DNA of 51,377 nt, from assembly GCA_013215655.1 (NCBI GenBank), contig JABSOX010000036.1:1-51377 (forward strand), written 5' to 3'. Origin of the DNA: Colwellia sp. (GTDB lineage Bacteria; Pseudomonadota; Gammaproteobacteria; Enterobacterales; Alteromonadaceae). The notes under the pieces are model-generated. The model had not been told where the DNA came from. It saw only the letters and a list, made by a program, of their open reading frames with translations, and did no database searches. A program made the translations under genes and the position numbers. Position 1 is the stretch's first letter, and every line of letters begins with the position of its first letter. Below are positions 35,505-43,875 of this stretch, piece by piece.

Positions 35505-35537
35505 TTTGTATTTTATTTGTATTTTATTTGTATTTTA
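35505..35537. repeat. Three perfect tandem 11-mers
   Basis: The unit TTTGTATTTTA occurs three times in a row between Sel1 copies 2 and 3, in the leader of copy 2 and just past the end of copy 3. Being 11 bp (about one helical turn) and AT-rich it may bend DNA. Copy number is likely to vary between strains by slippage. Confidence 0.85.
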
Positions 35538-35550
35538 TTAATGAGGAGCA

Positions 35551-36360
35551 CTACTGACCTGATGCAGCTGAGGTAATCAAGAAAAAAGTATCAATCGATT
35601 GTCGGTTCAATTTCGCTTGATAACAACCTACATTTTCTGCACACGTTTTACCTTGAAGTTTTGAACCCGTTGTTTTCTTTCTTCTTTTGAAAGTAGCTAT
35701 TTGTTCATCAAATACCGTTGTTAAGGGTATAGAAGTTATCGTTATAACTTCCATATGAGATTCCGGCCAAGCAAGGTTATTATCAGCGCCTTTTACTAAC
35801 GGTTTTTTATTCATAATGGCCGTTATTTTTGGAAAAGATGATGTGTTTTTTTCTAGTGATTCGCTTATAGAATCCAATAGTTCAGGTAGTCTTTTATCTT
35901 TTTGTTTATAAGCTTTAGCTAGGTAAAAATCCGCTTTTTCTAAATTTTTGGCGATAACTTTATCATTAATATACAAAGTACCGAGTATATAGTTAGCGTC
36001 TTTATAATTTGCTTTCGCAACTTTTTCTAAATATTTAATGGCTTTGTTAACATCTTTGTTTTCTTTACTCACTAAAGAAATCACACCAACAAGGTATTGT
36101 GAAGAATGTTCACCTTTTCGTGCGGCTTTATTTAAATATTTAAGCGCTTTGTCTTCATCTTTTTCAGTACCATAACCTATGTAATAAAACTGCCCTAAGC
36201 TAGCATTTGCTTGTACATAACCACGTTTTGAACCCTTTTTAAATTTGTTGAAATAATCAACACAATAGTCGGATTGACACGCTTTAAGTACTTGAGCTTG
36301 CAACTGATATGACATGAATAATACTGCAACTGCCATTAATATAGCGATCTTATGTTTCAT
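35551..36360 (-). CDS. Sel1-repeat protein, copy 3 of 3
   Basis: The 269-residue paralogue has a signal peptide (MKHKIAILMAVAVLFMSYQLQA), the pair ACQSDYC, and three Sel1 repeats (SLGQFYYIGYGTEKDEDKALKYLNKAARKG onward). The C-terminal domain has the TFKRRKKTTGSKLQGKTC block, then AENVGCYQAKLNRQSIDTFFLIT. It is closest to copy 1 in the tail. All three copies share similar 5' flanks (a TTAGCTTACTCATAAAG-like block before each), so the promoter region was duplicated with the gene and each copy is probably transcribed separately. Confidence 0.82.
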   Translation of the reverse strand: MKHKIAILMAVAVLFMSYQLQAQVLKACQSDYCVDYFNKFKKGSKRGYVQANASLGQFYYIGYGTEKDEDKALKYLNKAARKGEHSSQYLVGVISLVSKENKDVNKAIKYLEKVAKANYKDANYILGTLYINDKVIAKNLEKADFYLAKAYKQKDKRLPELLDSISESLEKNTSSFPKITAIMNKKPLVKGADNNLAWPESHMEVITITSIPLTTVFDEQIATFKRRKKTTGSKLQGKTCAENVGCYQAKLNRQSIDTFFLITSAASGQ

Positions 36361-36591
36361 AGAGAAATCCTTTCATTATTTTATTAATATAATTTCAATT
36401 TATAACTAATTTTATTAGCTTACTCATAAAGTTACATGATATTGAAAAATTAGTATAGGTTAAATATTATTCACTAAACCCTTATAATTAAAAGTAGGCT
36501 ATGCACAGTAACAACGCTGCATTGATTTGAATCTTATGACTCTGCCCCCATCTCACCTAAAAGTAATTAGATAATAGATAAGAGATTGATT

Positions 36592-37515
36592 TTGAAAAAG
36601 CACCGTATTGCACTCATCGGGTTAGGTGACATTGCCCAAAAAGCTTATTTACCTATTGTCGCTAATCACCAAGAAATTCAACCAGTACTCTGTACGCGTA
36701 ATGCCGAAACATTAAAAAATTTACAAAACCAATATCGAATTGATGAAGGCTACCAAACAGTAGAAGAATTAATTTCTACCAAGCCTGATGCGGTGATGAT
36801 TCATTCAGCAACCGCCAGTCACTTTGAAATAGCAAAACAATGCCTCGAAGTTGGCATCGCGACTTTTATTGATAAACCATTGAGTTATTCAAGGGCAGAA
36901 TGTGAAGAATTAATTTCATTAGCACATAATAACAACTTACCTTTTTACGTTGGTTTTAATCGCCGTTTTGCGCCATTAATCTCACCACTTGCTAATCAAA
37001 AATTCACCAATGTGCGTTGGCAAAAAAATCGAGTAGCTTTACCAGCATTAGTTCAAGAATTTATTTATGATGACTTTATTCATGTATTAGATGGCTTGTT
37101 ATTTTTATCGGATTGCAAATCATTTGAAGTGATAGAAGAATTAAACATTCATTCAGTTAGTAAAGACAATTTATTATGTTCAATACACATTCAATTTAAA
37201 GTTAATAACGTTTTATTTGAAGGTTCAATGAACCGTATCAGTGGCGCTACCGATGAACGTTTAGAAGTATTTCTTAACGATGAAAAATATCAAATTGAAA
37301 GTCTAACCAAAGGGCAACATTACAAATCAGGTAATGTAACGCCATTAGGATTTAGTGATTGGCAAAGTCACCTTTATACACGGGGTTTTAACGATATGAT
37401 TGATGACTGGTTAAATGAAATAAAGCTTGGAAAAAGTAATAGAACTCGTCTTAATGCTATACAGGTCAGTCATCAACTTTGTGACGTTATTGTTCAAAGA
37501 ATTTTAGAACAATAA
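36592..37515 (+). CDS. Gfo/Idh/MocA-family oxidoreductase
   Basis: The 307-residue NAD(P)-dependent dehydrogenase has an N-terminal Rossmann domain with RIALIGLGDIAQKAYLP (GxGxxA), and the family's EKP-type motif is present as FIDKPLSYSRAECEEL near residue 100. The central strand is NLPFYVGFNRRFAP. The C-terminal alpha/beta domain includes FIHVLDGLLFLSD, where the His-x-x-Asp-like pair could be catalytic. Substrate is probably a sugar or inositol derivative, unproven. There are two in-frame TTG codons; the second (36592) has AAGAGA six bases ahead and gives MKKHRIALIG, so it is chosen. Confidence 0.88.
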   Translation: MKKHRIALIGLGDIAQKAYLPIVANHQEIQPVLCTRNAETLKNLQNQYRIDEGYQTVEELISTKPDAVMIHSATASHFEIAKQCLEVGIATFIDKPLSYSRAECEELISLAHNNNLPFYVGFNRRFAPLISPLANQKFTNVRWQKNRVALPALVQEFIYDDFIHVLDGLLFLSDCKSFEVIEELNIHSVSKDNLLCSIHIQFKVNNVLFEGSMNRISGATDERLEVFLNDEKYQIESLTKGQHYKSGNVTPLGFSDWQSHLYTRGFNDMIDDWLNEIKLGKSNRTRLNAIQVSHQLCDVIVQRILEQ

Positions 37516-37583
37516 ATTTATACGCCGCTAGAATAATCAATAGTTAAGCAAACCTTGTAATATAGTTAAAAAGAGATAATTAA

Positions 37584-37979
37584 GTGATATCAAAAAAAGT
37601 AAGAGAATTCTTTGTTTCATTAATGGAAGCAAAAAGTGAAGACACCGAAGTTTTGTATGACAATGAAACAGAGCAATATTCAGGGGTTTTTAATGAAACT
37701 GTCATTAATAATTTTATTGGCAAAGGTATTATTGAATTAGTAGCAAGTGACAATGGTATAACAACAATAATTCTTAATGGCCGTGAAGACTTTATAAGTG
37801 GTTTTACCGCTGGAGTCAGTGAAGCTAAATTGGGACGTGACCAATATTATGCTGACTATAATGCCAACCCCTTTGCATTTTCAGCTGGTTTTGAACACTT
37901 CCACCATTACAATAAAAAGAAATATAAAGACTCCGATTATTTTTGCCATGGCTTTACAGATGAAAGTAATAACGAGTAA
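37584..37979 (+). CDS. Hypothetical 131-residue protein (has a decayed copy at 34353)
   Basis: The product is not recognised. It starts at GTG with AAAAAGAG upstream. It has no signal peptide or membrane segment, so probably cytoplasmic. The sequence is acidic N-terminally (EAKSEDTEVLYDNETEQYSGVFNE). It has a beta-rich middle (IIELVASDNGITTIILNGREDFISGF) and a C-terminus rich in Tyr/His (YYADYNANPF; HFHHYNKKKYKDSDYFCHGF). The latter could bind metal or nucleic acid, but this is speculative. It lies 68 bp after the Gfo/Idh gene. A frameshifted relative lies between Sel1 genes, so the family has duplicated within this 5-kb stretch. Confidence 0.65.
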   Translation: MISKKVREFFVSLMEAKSEDTEVLYDNETEQYSGVFNETVINNFIGKGIIELVASDNGITTIILNGREDFISGFTAGVSEAKLGRDQYYADYNANPFAFSAGFEHFHHYNKKKYKDSDYFCHGFTDESNNE

Positions 37980-38074
37980 ACAACATAAATCAACTTAAAC
38001 TCTATAGCAGTTCTTGAGCGCTAGGACGATATTGCCTACAATAACGCACTTTTATTTAATTCAGGTCACTAATT

Positions 38075-38323
38075 ATGAACGATACTAAATCTCGACCCGC
38101 TTTACCGGATCGCCTTTCGGGTAATCCCCGTAGCCCACATCATGTGGCAGAAATTTTCGAGCACAACATCGGTATTCGATTAAACGGTAAAGAGCGTACC
38201 GATGTTGAGGAATATTGCATCAGTGAAGGTTGGGTGAAAATTCCTTCGGCGAAAGCATTAGACCGTCGCGGACAACCGCTTTTGATGACGCGAAAAGGAA
38301 CTGTTGAAGCCTTTTATAGTTAA
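38075..38323 (+). CDS. DUF3297 family protein
   Basis: The 82-residue basic cytosolic protein MNDTKSRPALPDRLSGNP has the conserved family features PDRLSGNPRSPHH, IGIRLNGKERTDVEEYCISEGWVK and GRGQPL-like RRGQPLLMTRKGTVEAFY. The family has no assigned function; it is widespread in proteobacteria. The ORF is complete and stands alone between the hypothetical gene and the convergent ole operon. Confidence 0.88.
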   Translation: MNDTKSRPALPDRLSGNPRSPHHVAEIFEHNIGIRLNGKERTDVEEYCISEGWVKIPSAKALDRRGQPLLMTRKGTVEAFYS

Positions 38324-38377
38324 AAAGTTTGGTCGCTAAAGATAAGGGGGAATTCGGGATTACGGATGAAAGCAAAA

Positions 38378-39448
38378 CTAACGTTTATTCAAAGAAACTT
38401 TAAGCCGTGCCATGCCTTCATCAATACTGATGATCGCCCTATAGTTTAAATCTTTTTTAGCGGCATCAATATTGTAATAATGACAGGTCGATAACTGACG
38501 CGCCACAAACCGGGTCATGATCGGCTCATTTTTTTTACCTAAGGCTAAATATATGCTTTCTAATGCTGAGCCCATAGCATAGGCAATTGAGGCGGGAACA
38601 CGTTTAGTTACTGGCGCTATATTTACGCACGCAAGGATTTTATTGAGCATGTTCGCCATAGTCATTGGCTGATCGTTACTGATAAAATAGGCTTTACCAC
38701 CGCAAACAGCAGCAGATCGGGTTAAACTCAATGCGGCTAAGATATGGCTATAAGCGGCATTGTCGATATAGATGCTATCCACCAGTTTATCTTGTTTGCC
38801 CACAAGCTTAAGTCGCCCGGCTTTCGCTCGTTGAATCACTCTTGGCACTAAATGTGGATCATCTGGCCCCCAAATTAAATGCGGTCTTAAGGCAAGCGTT
38901 TTGAGTGTATCACTGTTGGCCTTAAGCACCATTTGCTCAGCTATCGCTTTTGTTTGTGCATAATAATTTAAATACTTTTGGGCATAGGGTTGTGATTCAT
39001 CTATACCCTCTTCATCGACTCCTGCAAAGGTAACACTGGGTGTGCTAGTATAAACTAGGCGATTGATACGCAATGTTTTACAGCTTTCAATAACGTGCTT
39101 TGTGCCCTCGACATTGGGTTGATAATAGTCGGATTTTGCGCCCCATACCCCAGCTTTTGAAGCAACATGAAAGACTAGATCACAACCTTGCATGGCATCA
39201 AGCAAGGCTGCTGGTGAACAAATATCCCCTTTGATCATAGTAACCCCCATTTTTGATAACTCGGGATAGTCACTGCGGGCAAAGCCAGTCACCTTGATGC
39301 CAGCAGCGCGTAATACACAACAAATCGCCTTGCCTAAGAAGCCACCTGCTCCGGTAATAAATACATGTGTAACTTCACTGGCCAGTTCTTTCGCGGCGAT
39401 TTGCATGAGTTGACTAGGCTGAAATAAACTGGGTTGTTTAAATGGCAT
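38378..39448 (-). CDS. oleD: OleD, 2-alkyl-3-oxoalkanoate reductase
   Basis: The 356-residue extended SDR catalyses the NADPH-dependent reduction of the 2-alkyl-3-keto acid made by OleA to a 2-alkyl-3-hydroxy acid. The nucleotide loop TGAGGFLG is at 32-39, the active-site Ser lies in YTSTPSVTF, and Y163-xxx-K167 (NYYAQTKAIAEQ) is the catalytic pair. An N-terminal stretch of ~25 residues precedes the Rossmann fold. It is last in the oleABCD operon, 1 bp after the oleC stop. The gene order and all four family matches make the assignment firm. Confidence 0.93.
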   Translation of the reverse strand: MPFKQPSLFQPSQLMQIAAKELASEVTHVFITGAGGFLGKAICCVLRAAGIKVTGFARSDYPELSKMGVTMIKGDICSPAALLDAMQGCDLVFHVASKAGVWGAKSDYYQPNVEGTKHVIESCKTLRINRLVYTSTPSVTFAGVDEEGIDESQPYAQKYLNYYAQTKAIAEQMVLKANSDTLKTLALRPHLIWGPDDPHLVPRVIQRAKAGRLKLVGKQDKLVDSIYIDNAAYSHILAALSLTRSAAVCGGKAYFISNDQPMTMANMLNKILACVNIAPVTKRVPASIAYAMGSALESIYLALGKKNEPIMTRFVARQLSTCHYYNIDAAKKDLNYRAIISIDEGMARLKVSLNKR

Positions 39449-39449
39449 T

Positions 39450-41204
39450 TTATGTTTCTTTTATGAGCGTAGAGGCGTTGGACTGAAAGCGTTTTTGTGC
39501 CCAAACCGCCAGTTTTTCTCTGAATATTTTCGCGTTATGACGCACATCGACGGGAAAGTCAGGATGTATTAAAAAATCAGTGATATTTTTAGTCTGCGCA
39601 TGACTGGCACCGATGGTTTTTAACTGAGTAAAGAGTTGTTTTGTCGATAGTTTAACGCCTTTTTCCAGCTCGACACATAACAGCGGGCGCTTTTCACCAT
39701 TAAATTCGACGACCACCAGAGCTGTGCGCTTTACTTTTGCATGAGTATTAAAAATTCGTTCACAAGGGATTGAAAAGAATACCTGACCGATGGCTTCAAC
39801 CCGATGGGTTTTACGGCCACACATCCAAAGTTTACCTTGTTCATCAAGGTATCCTAAATCCCCCATGCGATGACGGACCTCCTGATTATCGGTTATTTTG
39901 GCCAGTCTGGTCGCACTTGCCCGATTATAATAAGCTTGGCTTACCATAGGTCCTTTCACCACTATTTCGCCGATTTGATTAATACCCAAGGTTAACTCTT
40001 GCCTTAAAACAGCAGACCAATGTGGGATCATGTCGTCACTGATTTTGATGATGTCAATATCAACCCCTTTTACAGGCCATCCGACACAAACACCACCACC
40101 AGCATCGGTAACATGCGCTGTACTTAGCAGTGCTTTACTGCCTATTTTGGTCAAGGGTAATGACTCTGTAGCGCCGTATGAGGTTAGCACTTCAACATCT
40201 GGGTTTAGCAAACAACTAAAGCTTGCTATTGAAGATAAGGTTGCTGGGGCTCCCGCTGAAATAACCCTTTGTATGCTCGGCAACTTATGCCCAGTTTTAT
40301 TTCCAGCTCGCGCTAATACATCAATTAACGCTGGGTTGGCAAATAAATTCGTACATTGATATTTTTCAATGGCGGCAAATATATGGGCAGGATTGGCGGT
40401 AATAGGTTTGCTGGCATCCATATCAGGCACAATTGATGTCATACCAAGGGCCGGGGCGAATAAAGAGAACAGCGGGAAGGTGGCTAAATCTCGTTCCCCT
40501 TTAGTTATGCCATAGTCATTTTTCAAGACACTAATTTGTGCTTCAAACATTTTGTGACTGTATACCACGCCTTTGGGCACGCCGGTACTACCACTGGTGA
40601 ACAAAATAGCGGCCATGGCATTATCAGCCAGCTTCACCATAGGATAAGCTAGGTGTTCCTCATAGCGTTTAAGTAAACGGTTCAGGCTCATCTGGCCGGT
40701 TAAACGCGCTAATAAGTCACTGCCACCAACCGTTAATACTAATTTAACACTACTTTTCCCCCAGCCAAATAACTTGCGGGCAAGATGAGCTTTAGTGATG
40801 CCAATAAAAGCATCAGGGCTAGATTCAATGAAGCACTGCTTAAGATTTTTAATGCCCATGCCGGGATCAACTAAAATAGGCACTATGCCCGCTTTAAACA
40901 AGGCAAAGGTCAGGGCAAAAAAATCGATACTGGGCGTGACCATTAACACAGTTTTCATACCCGCCTTAATGCCATAAGCATGTAGCGCATGGGCAATGGC
41001 ATCACTTTTTTGATCTAAGGATTTAAAATCTATTTCATCGTAGTTTAATTGCCCGCCGCGACTTTTTTGCACCGCAACGGCCAGCTCATCGGGTTTTTCT
41101 ACTGCTGCCTGTTTTAAATGGCGGCAAAAGTTGGCACTGTTTTGTTCATTGTCATTTTGTGCTGAAAATCCAGCGCTTTCAGTCTGGTCTTTTGCTGTTT
41201 TCAT
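39450..41204 (-). CDS. oleC: OleC, olefin beta-lactone synthetase
   Basis: The 584-residue member of the acyl-CoA-synthetase (AMP-binding) superfamily uses ATP to close the hydroxy acid from OleD into a beta-lactone. The ATP-binding loop [12 protein letters not shown] is at 201-212, with the later motifs [12 protein letters not shown] and [22 protein letters not shown] (hinge region Asp/Arg). The characteristic OleC ending lacks an ordinary CoA-binding C-terminal arrangement. It overlaps oleB by 26 bp, so translation is coupled. It is placed between OleB and OleD as in Shewanella and Colwellia. Confidence 0.93.
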   Translation of the reverse strand: MKTAKDQTESAGFSAQNDNEQNSANFCRHLKQAAVEKPDELAVAVQKSRGGQLNYDEIDFKSLDQKSDAIAHALHAYGIKAGMKTVLMVTPSIDFFALTFALFKAGIVPILVDPGMGIKNLKQCFIESSPDAFIGITKAHLARKLFGWGKSSVKLVLTVGGSDLLARLTGQMSLNRLLKRYEEHLAYPMVKLADNAMAAILFTSGSTGVPKGVVYSHKMFEAQISVLKNDYGITKGERDLATFPLFSLFAPALGMTSIVPDMDASKPITANPAHIFAAIEKYQCTNLFANPALIDVLARAGNKTGHKLPSIQRVISAGAPATLSSIASFSCLLNPDVEVLTSYGATESLPLTKIGSKALLSTAHVTDAGGGVCVGWPVKGVDIDIIKISDDMIPHWSAVLRQELTLGINQIGEIVVKGPMVSQAYYNRASATRLAKITDNQEVRHRMGDLGYLDEQGKLWMCGRKTHRVEAIGQVFFSIPCERIFNTHAKVKRTALVVVEFNGEKRPLLCVELEKGVKLSTKQLFTQLKTIGASHAQTKNITDFLIHPDFPVDVRHNAKIFREKLAVWAQKRFQSNASTLIKET

Positions 41205-42075
41205 CAGTAATAAAATCCGTGATCAAAGGCACCACTTCATCACTGGCATCTTCAAGAATATAATGACCGCAATCGCTAAATTCATGCACTTGAGCCTGAG
41301 GTAACTCCGTTTTCCAGCGCGCTAAAGAGTGTTTATCAAAAACAAAATCTTTAGAACCCCAACAGATCAAAGCTGGTAATGAAGTGAATTTAGACAGACT
41401 ATCCGCTATATCAGAGACCACTTGATAGCTGTGGTCACTTGGTTTCAACGGTATATCCTGCACAAAACGTAACGTTGAAATCCTGTTCTTCCAAGAATTA
41501 AATGGTGCCACATAGGCTTGACGAATATGCTTGGCCATTGGCTTACGCTTAACCCCTACATATGAGGCAACCGATGCAAACGCATTAAAGCCACGTATCA
41601 AAAAAGTGCCTAGCAGCGTATTGCGGCAGATCCATATTGCCCAGGGAAAAGCTTTGTTTTTGGGTAAATGAAACGCCGCGGTATTTAATATAACTAAACG
41701 TTTAATACGTAGCGGATAACGCGCAGCATAACCCATACCTATCATGCCACCCCAATCATGTACTACTAAGGTAATATTTTCTTTAACGTCTAAGTGTTCA
41801 AGCAGGGCTTGTAGATCGTCAATGCGCTGGTTCAGGGTATAATCATAGTCAGCGTCACTGGGTTTATCCGATAAACCACAGCCAATATGATCCGGCACAA
41901 TACACTGGTGGCTTTTACTTAATGCTGAGACCAGGTTGCGGTAATAAAAAGACCAGCTAGGATTACCATGCACCATCACCACGGGTTCGCCATGCCCCTC
42001 ATTCACATAATGATATTGTTGGCCATTGCGCTTAAGATAATGGCATTTAAACGGCGAAAGTGACTCCGTTACCAT
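41179..42075 (-). CDS. oleB: OleB, beta-lactone decarboxylase (haloalkane dehalogenase fold)
   Basis: The 298-residue alpha/beta hydrolase decarboxylates the beta-lactone from OleC to give the final cis-olefin. The nucleophile is Asp107 in [10 protein letters not shown]. The oxyanion region is [12 protein letters not shown], the halide-type Trp108 is next to the nucleophile, and the catalytic His lies in [11 protein letters not shown] near the C-terminus. This is the haloalkane-dehalogenase-like arrangement seen in OleB. It overlaps oleA by 7 bp and oleC by 26 bp. The protein is separate here, not the OleBC fusion of actinobacteria. Confidence 0.93.
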   Translation of the reverse strand: MVTESLSPFKCHYLKRNGQQYHYVNEGHGEPVVMVHGNPSWSFYYRNLVSALSKSHQCIVPDHIGCGLSDKPSDADYDYTLNQRIDDLQALLEHLDVKENITLVVHDWGGMIGMGYAARYPLRIKRLVILNTAAFHLPKNKAFPWAIWICRNTLLGTFLIRGFNAFASVASYVGVKRKPMAKHIRQAYVAPFNSWKNRISTLRFVQDIPLKPSDHSYQVVSDIADSLSKFTSLPALICWGSKDFVFDKHSLARWKTELPQAQVHEFSDCGHYILEDASDEVVPLITDFITDENSKRPD

Positions 42076-43118
42076 TTTAAACCTAACATCATACAGTTAA
42101 GTCCACTACCTATGCCTAGAAAGCTCACTTTGTCGCCTTTTTGTAAAAAGCCTTGATCATGAGCCATTGCAGCGGTAACCGGTAAAGAAACCGTACCCAT
42201 ATTGCCTAATAATTTAAAGGTTGGATATTCTTTATCTACCGGAATGGCCAAAGCCGCTAATACTTGCTTTTGATTGGCTACCCCCACCTGATGGCAAATC
42301 ACTTTATCCACATCATCGATAGTCCAGTTGCGCTGCGCCAAAAAATGCTCCCAAGTATCTTTTGCTAACGAGACACCATGTTTTAACAAAGCAACAGCAT
42401 CTGTTCGCGCAAACTCACGGAATAATTGCGGACCAACCTCTTTTAAGCCCCATAGGCATAAATCATGATGCTCTGGCGCCGATAAATGACTGGCCCCTAA
42501 TAACTGATGATTGCGATCGGTTTTTAATGAAAAGCTACCATCGGTTAACAATACCGCCACTGCACCAGAACCACCGGTAAGACCTGCAAATGATTTAGCA
42601 TAATTTTGCATGCTGGGATCCGCCAGCATATCGTCGATAATGGTATCAACAATATGACGAGCTGATTCGCAAGAAACGATTAAACCAGCCTTGATCTGGC
42701 CTAGCTCAATGCGATTCGCTATATCCAATATACCTGACAGTACGCCTAAACAGGCATTACTGATATCATAAATGGCGGTATCTTTGGATACCCCTAATTT
42801 GTTGGCAACGCGGCAAGCCGTTGCTGGCTCATGCTGTTCACGACAAACACCGGTATAAACCACGGCGCCCAAATCAGCCACTGAAATACCTGTTTCGGCA
42901 ATGGCTTTTCGTGCCGCCATCAGGGCACCATCAGATAATCTATGCTCTTTAGGCCACCAGCGTCGCTCTTCAATGCCGGTCAAAGCGGCAAGTTGCCCCA
43001 TAGGGATACGGTATTTTTGATATAAAGGTGCTAATCGAGATTCAAGGGAAGAACTAGAAACCACAAGAGGTGCTAATTCGTAGGCAAAACTATTGATAAA
43101 AACGCGTGTATATTTCAT
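42069..43118 (-). CDS. oleA: OleA, acyl-CoA head-to-head condensing enzyme (thiolase superfamily)
   Basis: The 349-residue enzyme performs the non-decarboxylative Claisen condensation of two fatty acyl-CoA chains to a 2-alkyl-3-keto acid, the first step of olefin synthesis. The active-site Cys123 lies in DISNACLGVLSGI, Glu97 in REQHEPATA matches the second-subunit base, and His276 (VICHQVGVANQ) and Asn306 (LLGNMGTVSLP) complete the thiolase site. It is first in oleABCD. In Shewanella and Colwellia the pathway makes a C31 polyene from polyunsaturated chains and aids growth in the cold (family knowledge). No pfa genes lie in this window. Confidence 0.94.
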   Translation of the reverse strand: MKYTRVFINSFAYELAPLVVSSSSLESRLAPLYQKYRIPMGQLAALTGIEERRWWPKEHRLSDGALMAARKAIAETGISVADLGAVVYTGVCREQHEPATACRVANKLGVSKDTAIYDISNACLGVLSGILDIANRIELGQIKAGLIVSCESARHIVDTIIDDMLADPSMQNYAKSFAGLTGGSGAVAVLLTDGSFSLKTDRNHQLLGASHLSAPEHHDLCLWGLKEVGPQLFREFARTDAVALLKHGVSLAKDTWEHFLAQRNWTIDDVDKVICHQVGVANQKQVLAALAIPVDKEYPTFKLLGNMGTVSLPVTAAMAHDQGFLQKGDKVSFLGIGSGLNCMMLGLKW

Positions 43119-43239
43119 GTGCAGGTATTATTTTTTCCCTTATTATCTATCAAAGCCAGCGGAGAGTATAGATAGAATAAACAACATCTATCAAGGCCTC
43201 TATAGTAAGTGTACGAATATTTCACAAGTATTTTAGTAC

Positions 43240-43568
43240 CTACCGCATTATTTTTTTCTAAAGTTTGCAATAGTTTAAACGTCAGGAAATAGAGGTTCTT
43301 TAAACCGAATCAGCTCAATGTTACGCTGTATTTCTCGTGCTAGGCAAAGTGAAGGCCAAATGCTATTTAAATGACTGTAGATATAAATCTTAAGTAATGT
43401 AGCAGGATGATAACCTAGACGACTTGTATTTTCATGTTTTACGTTTTTAAAACCTAAGTTTTCTAAATCTAGGCCCCCAACAAAAACGTCTATGACTCTA
43501 ACAGGGGTTTCTGCAGAGACAAAATCATCAATAACTTCTGGAAATAATGCTATTTGGAAACGAGAGAC
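43240..43568 (-). pseudogene. Truncated, frameshifted transposase (IS1182-type)
   Basis: From 43568 the minus strand reads SRFQIALFPEVIDDFVSAETPVRVIDVFVGGLDLENLGFK ... YHPATLLKIYIYSHLNSIWPS, the N-terminal DUF772 part of IS1182/IS5-like transposases. The frame then stops at LFPDV. In another frame the family continuation T-I-A-N-F-R-K-N-N-A is still readable to about 43240, so a frameshift plus loss of the C-terminal catalytic DDE region has occurred. The usual first Met is replaced by Val. Confidence 0.8.
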
Positions 43569-43637
43569 ATCTTTAATATGAGGTGGTATAAGACCAATAA
43601 TAAAAAGGTCACAAGAATGTTTTATTCTTGTGACCTT

Positions 43638-43845
43638 ATACCAATTCATCTAAATATTTGCTCACCCTTGCTTGCTAAAATCAACAAGTACTGCATTGCT
43701 CACATGGATGTGAGTACTTAGGTTTTGTCTGGAACTAAAAACCTGTGCTTTCAATCCTAATAGCCAGCTATTACTCAATCAAGCGCCTTGCCCTTACTAA
43801 TTTGTTCTGCGCAATCATTGATCTCCTATTTAGACGAAATGGTAT
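43638..43845. repeat. MITE-like element beside the transposase relic
   Basis: The 208-bp non-coding block has 19-bp terminal inverted repeats, ATACCAATTCATCTAAATA on the left and ATACCATTTCGTCTAAATA read inward on the right (17 of 19). It contains a small internal palindrome CTCACATGGATGTGAG. Its ATACCA ends match those of the element at 12512 but the body differs. It lies just downstream of the RND operon. Confidence 0.7.
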
Positions 43846-43875
43846 TATAAGATTATATTCACGTTTTATTTAAAG

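Noticed and set aside
35505-35537. CRISPR-like array
   Set aside because: The 11-mers are directly adjacent with no spacers; no cas genes are present and no other spaced repeats were found in the window.
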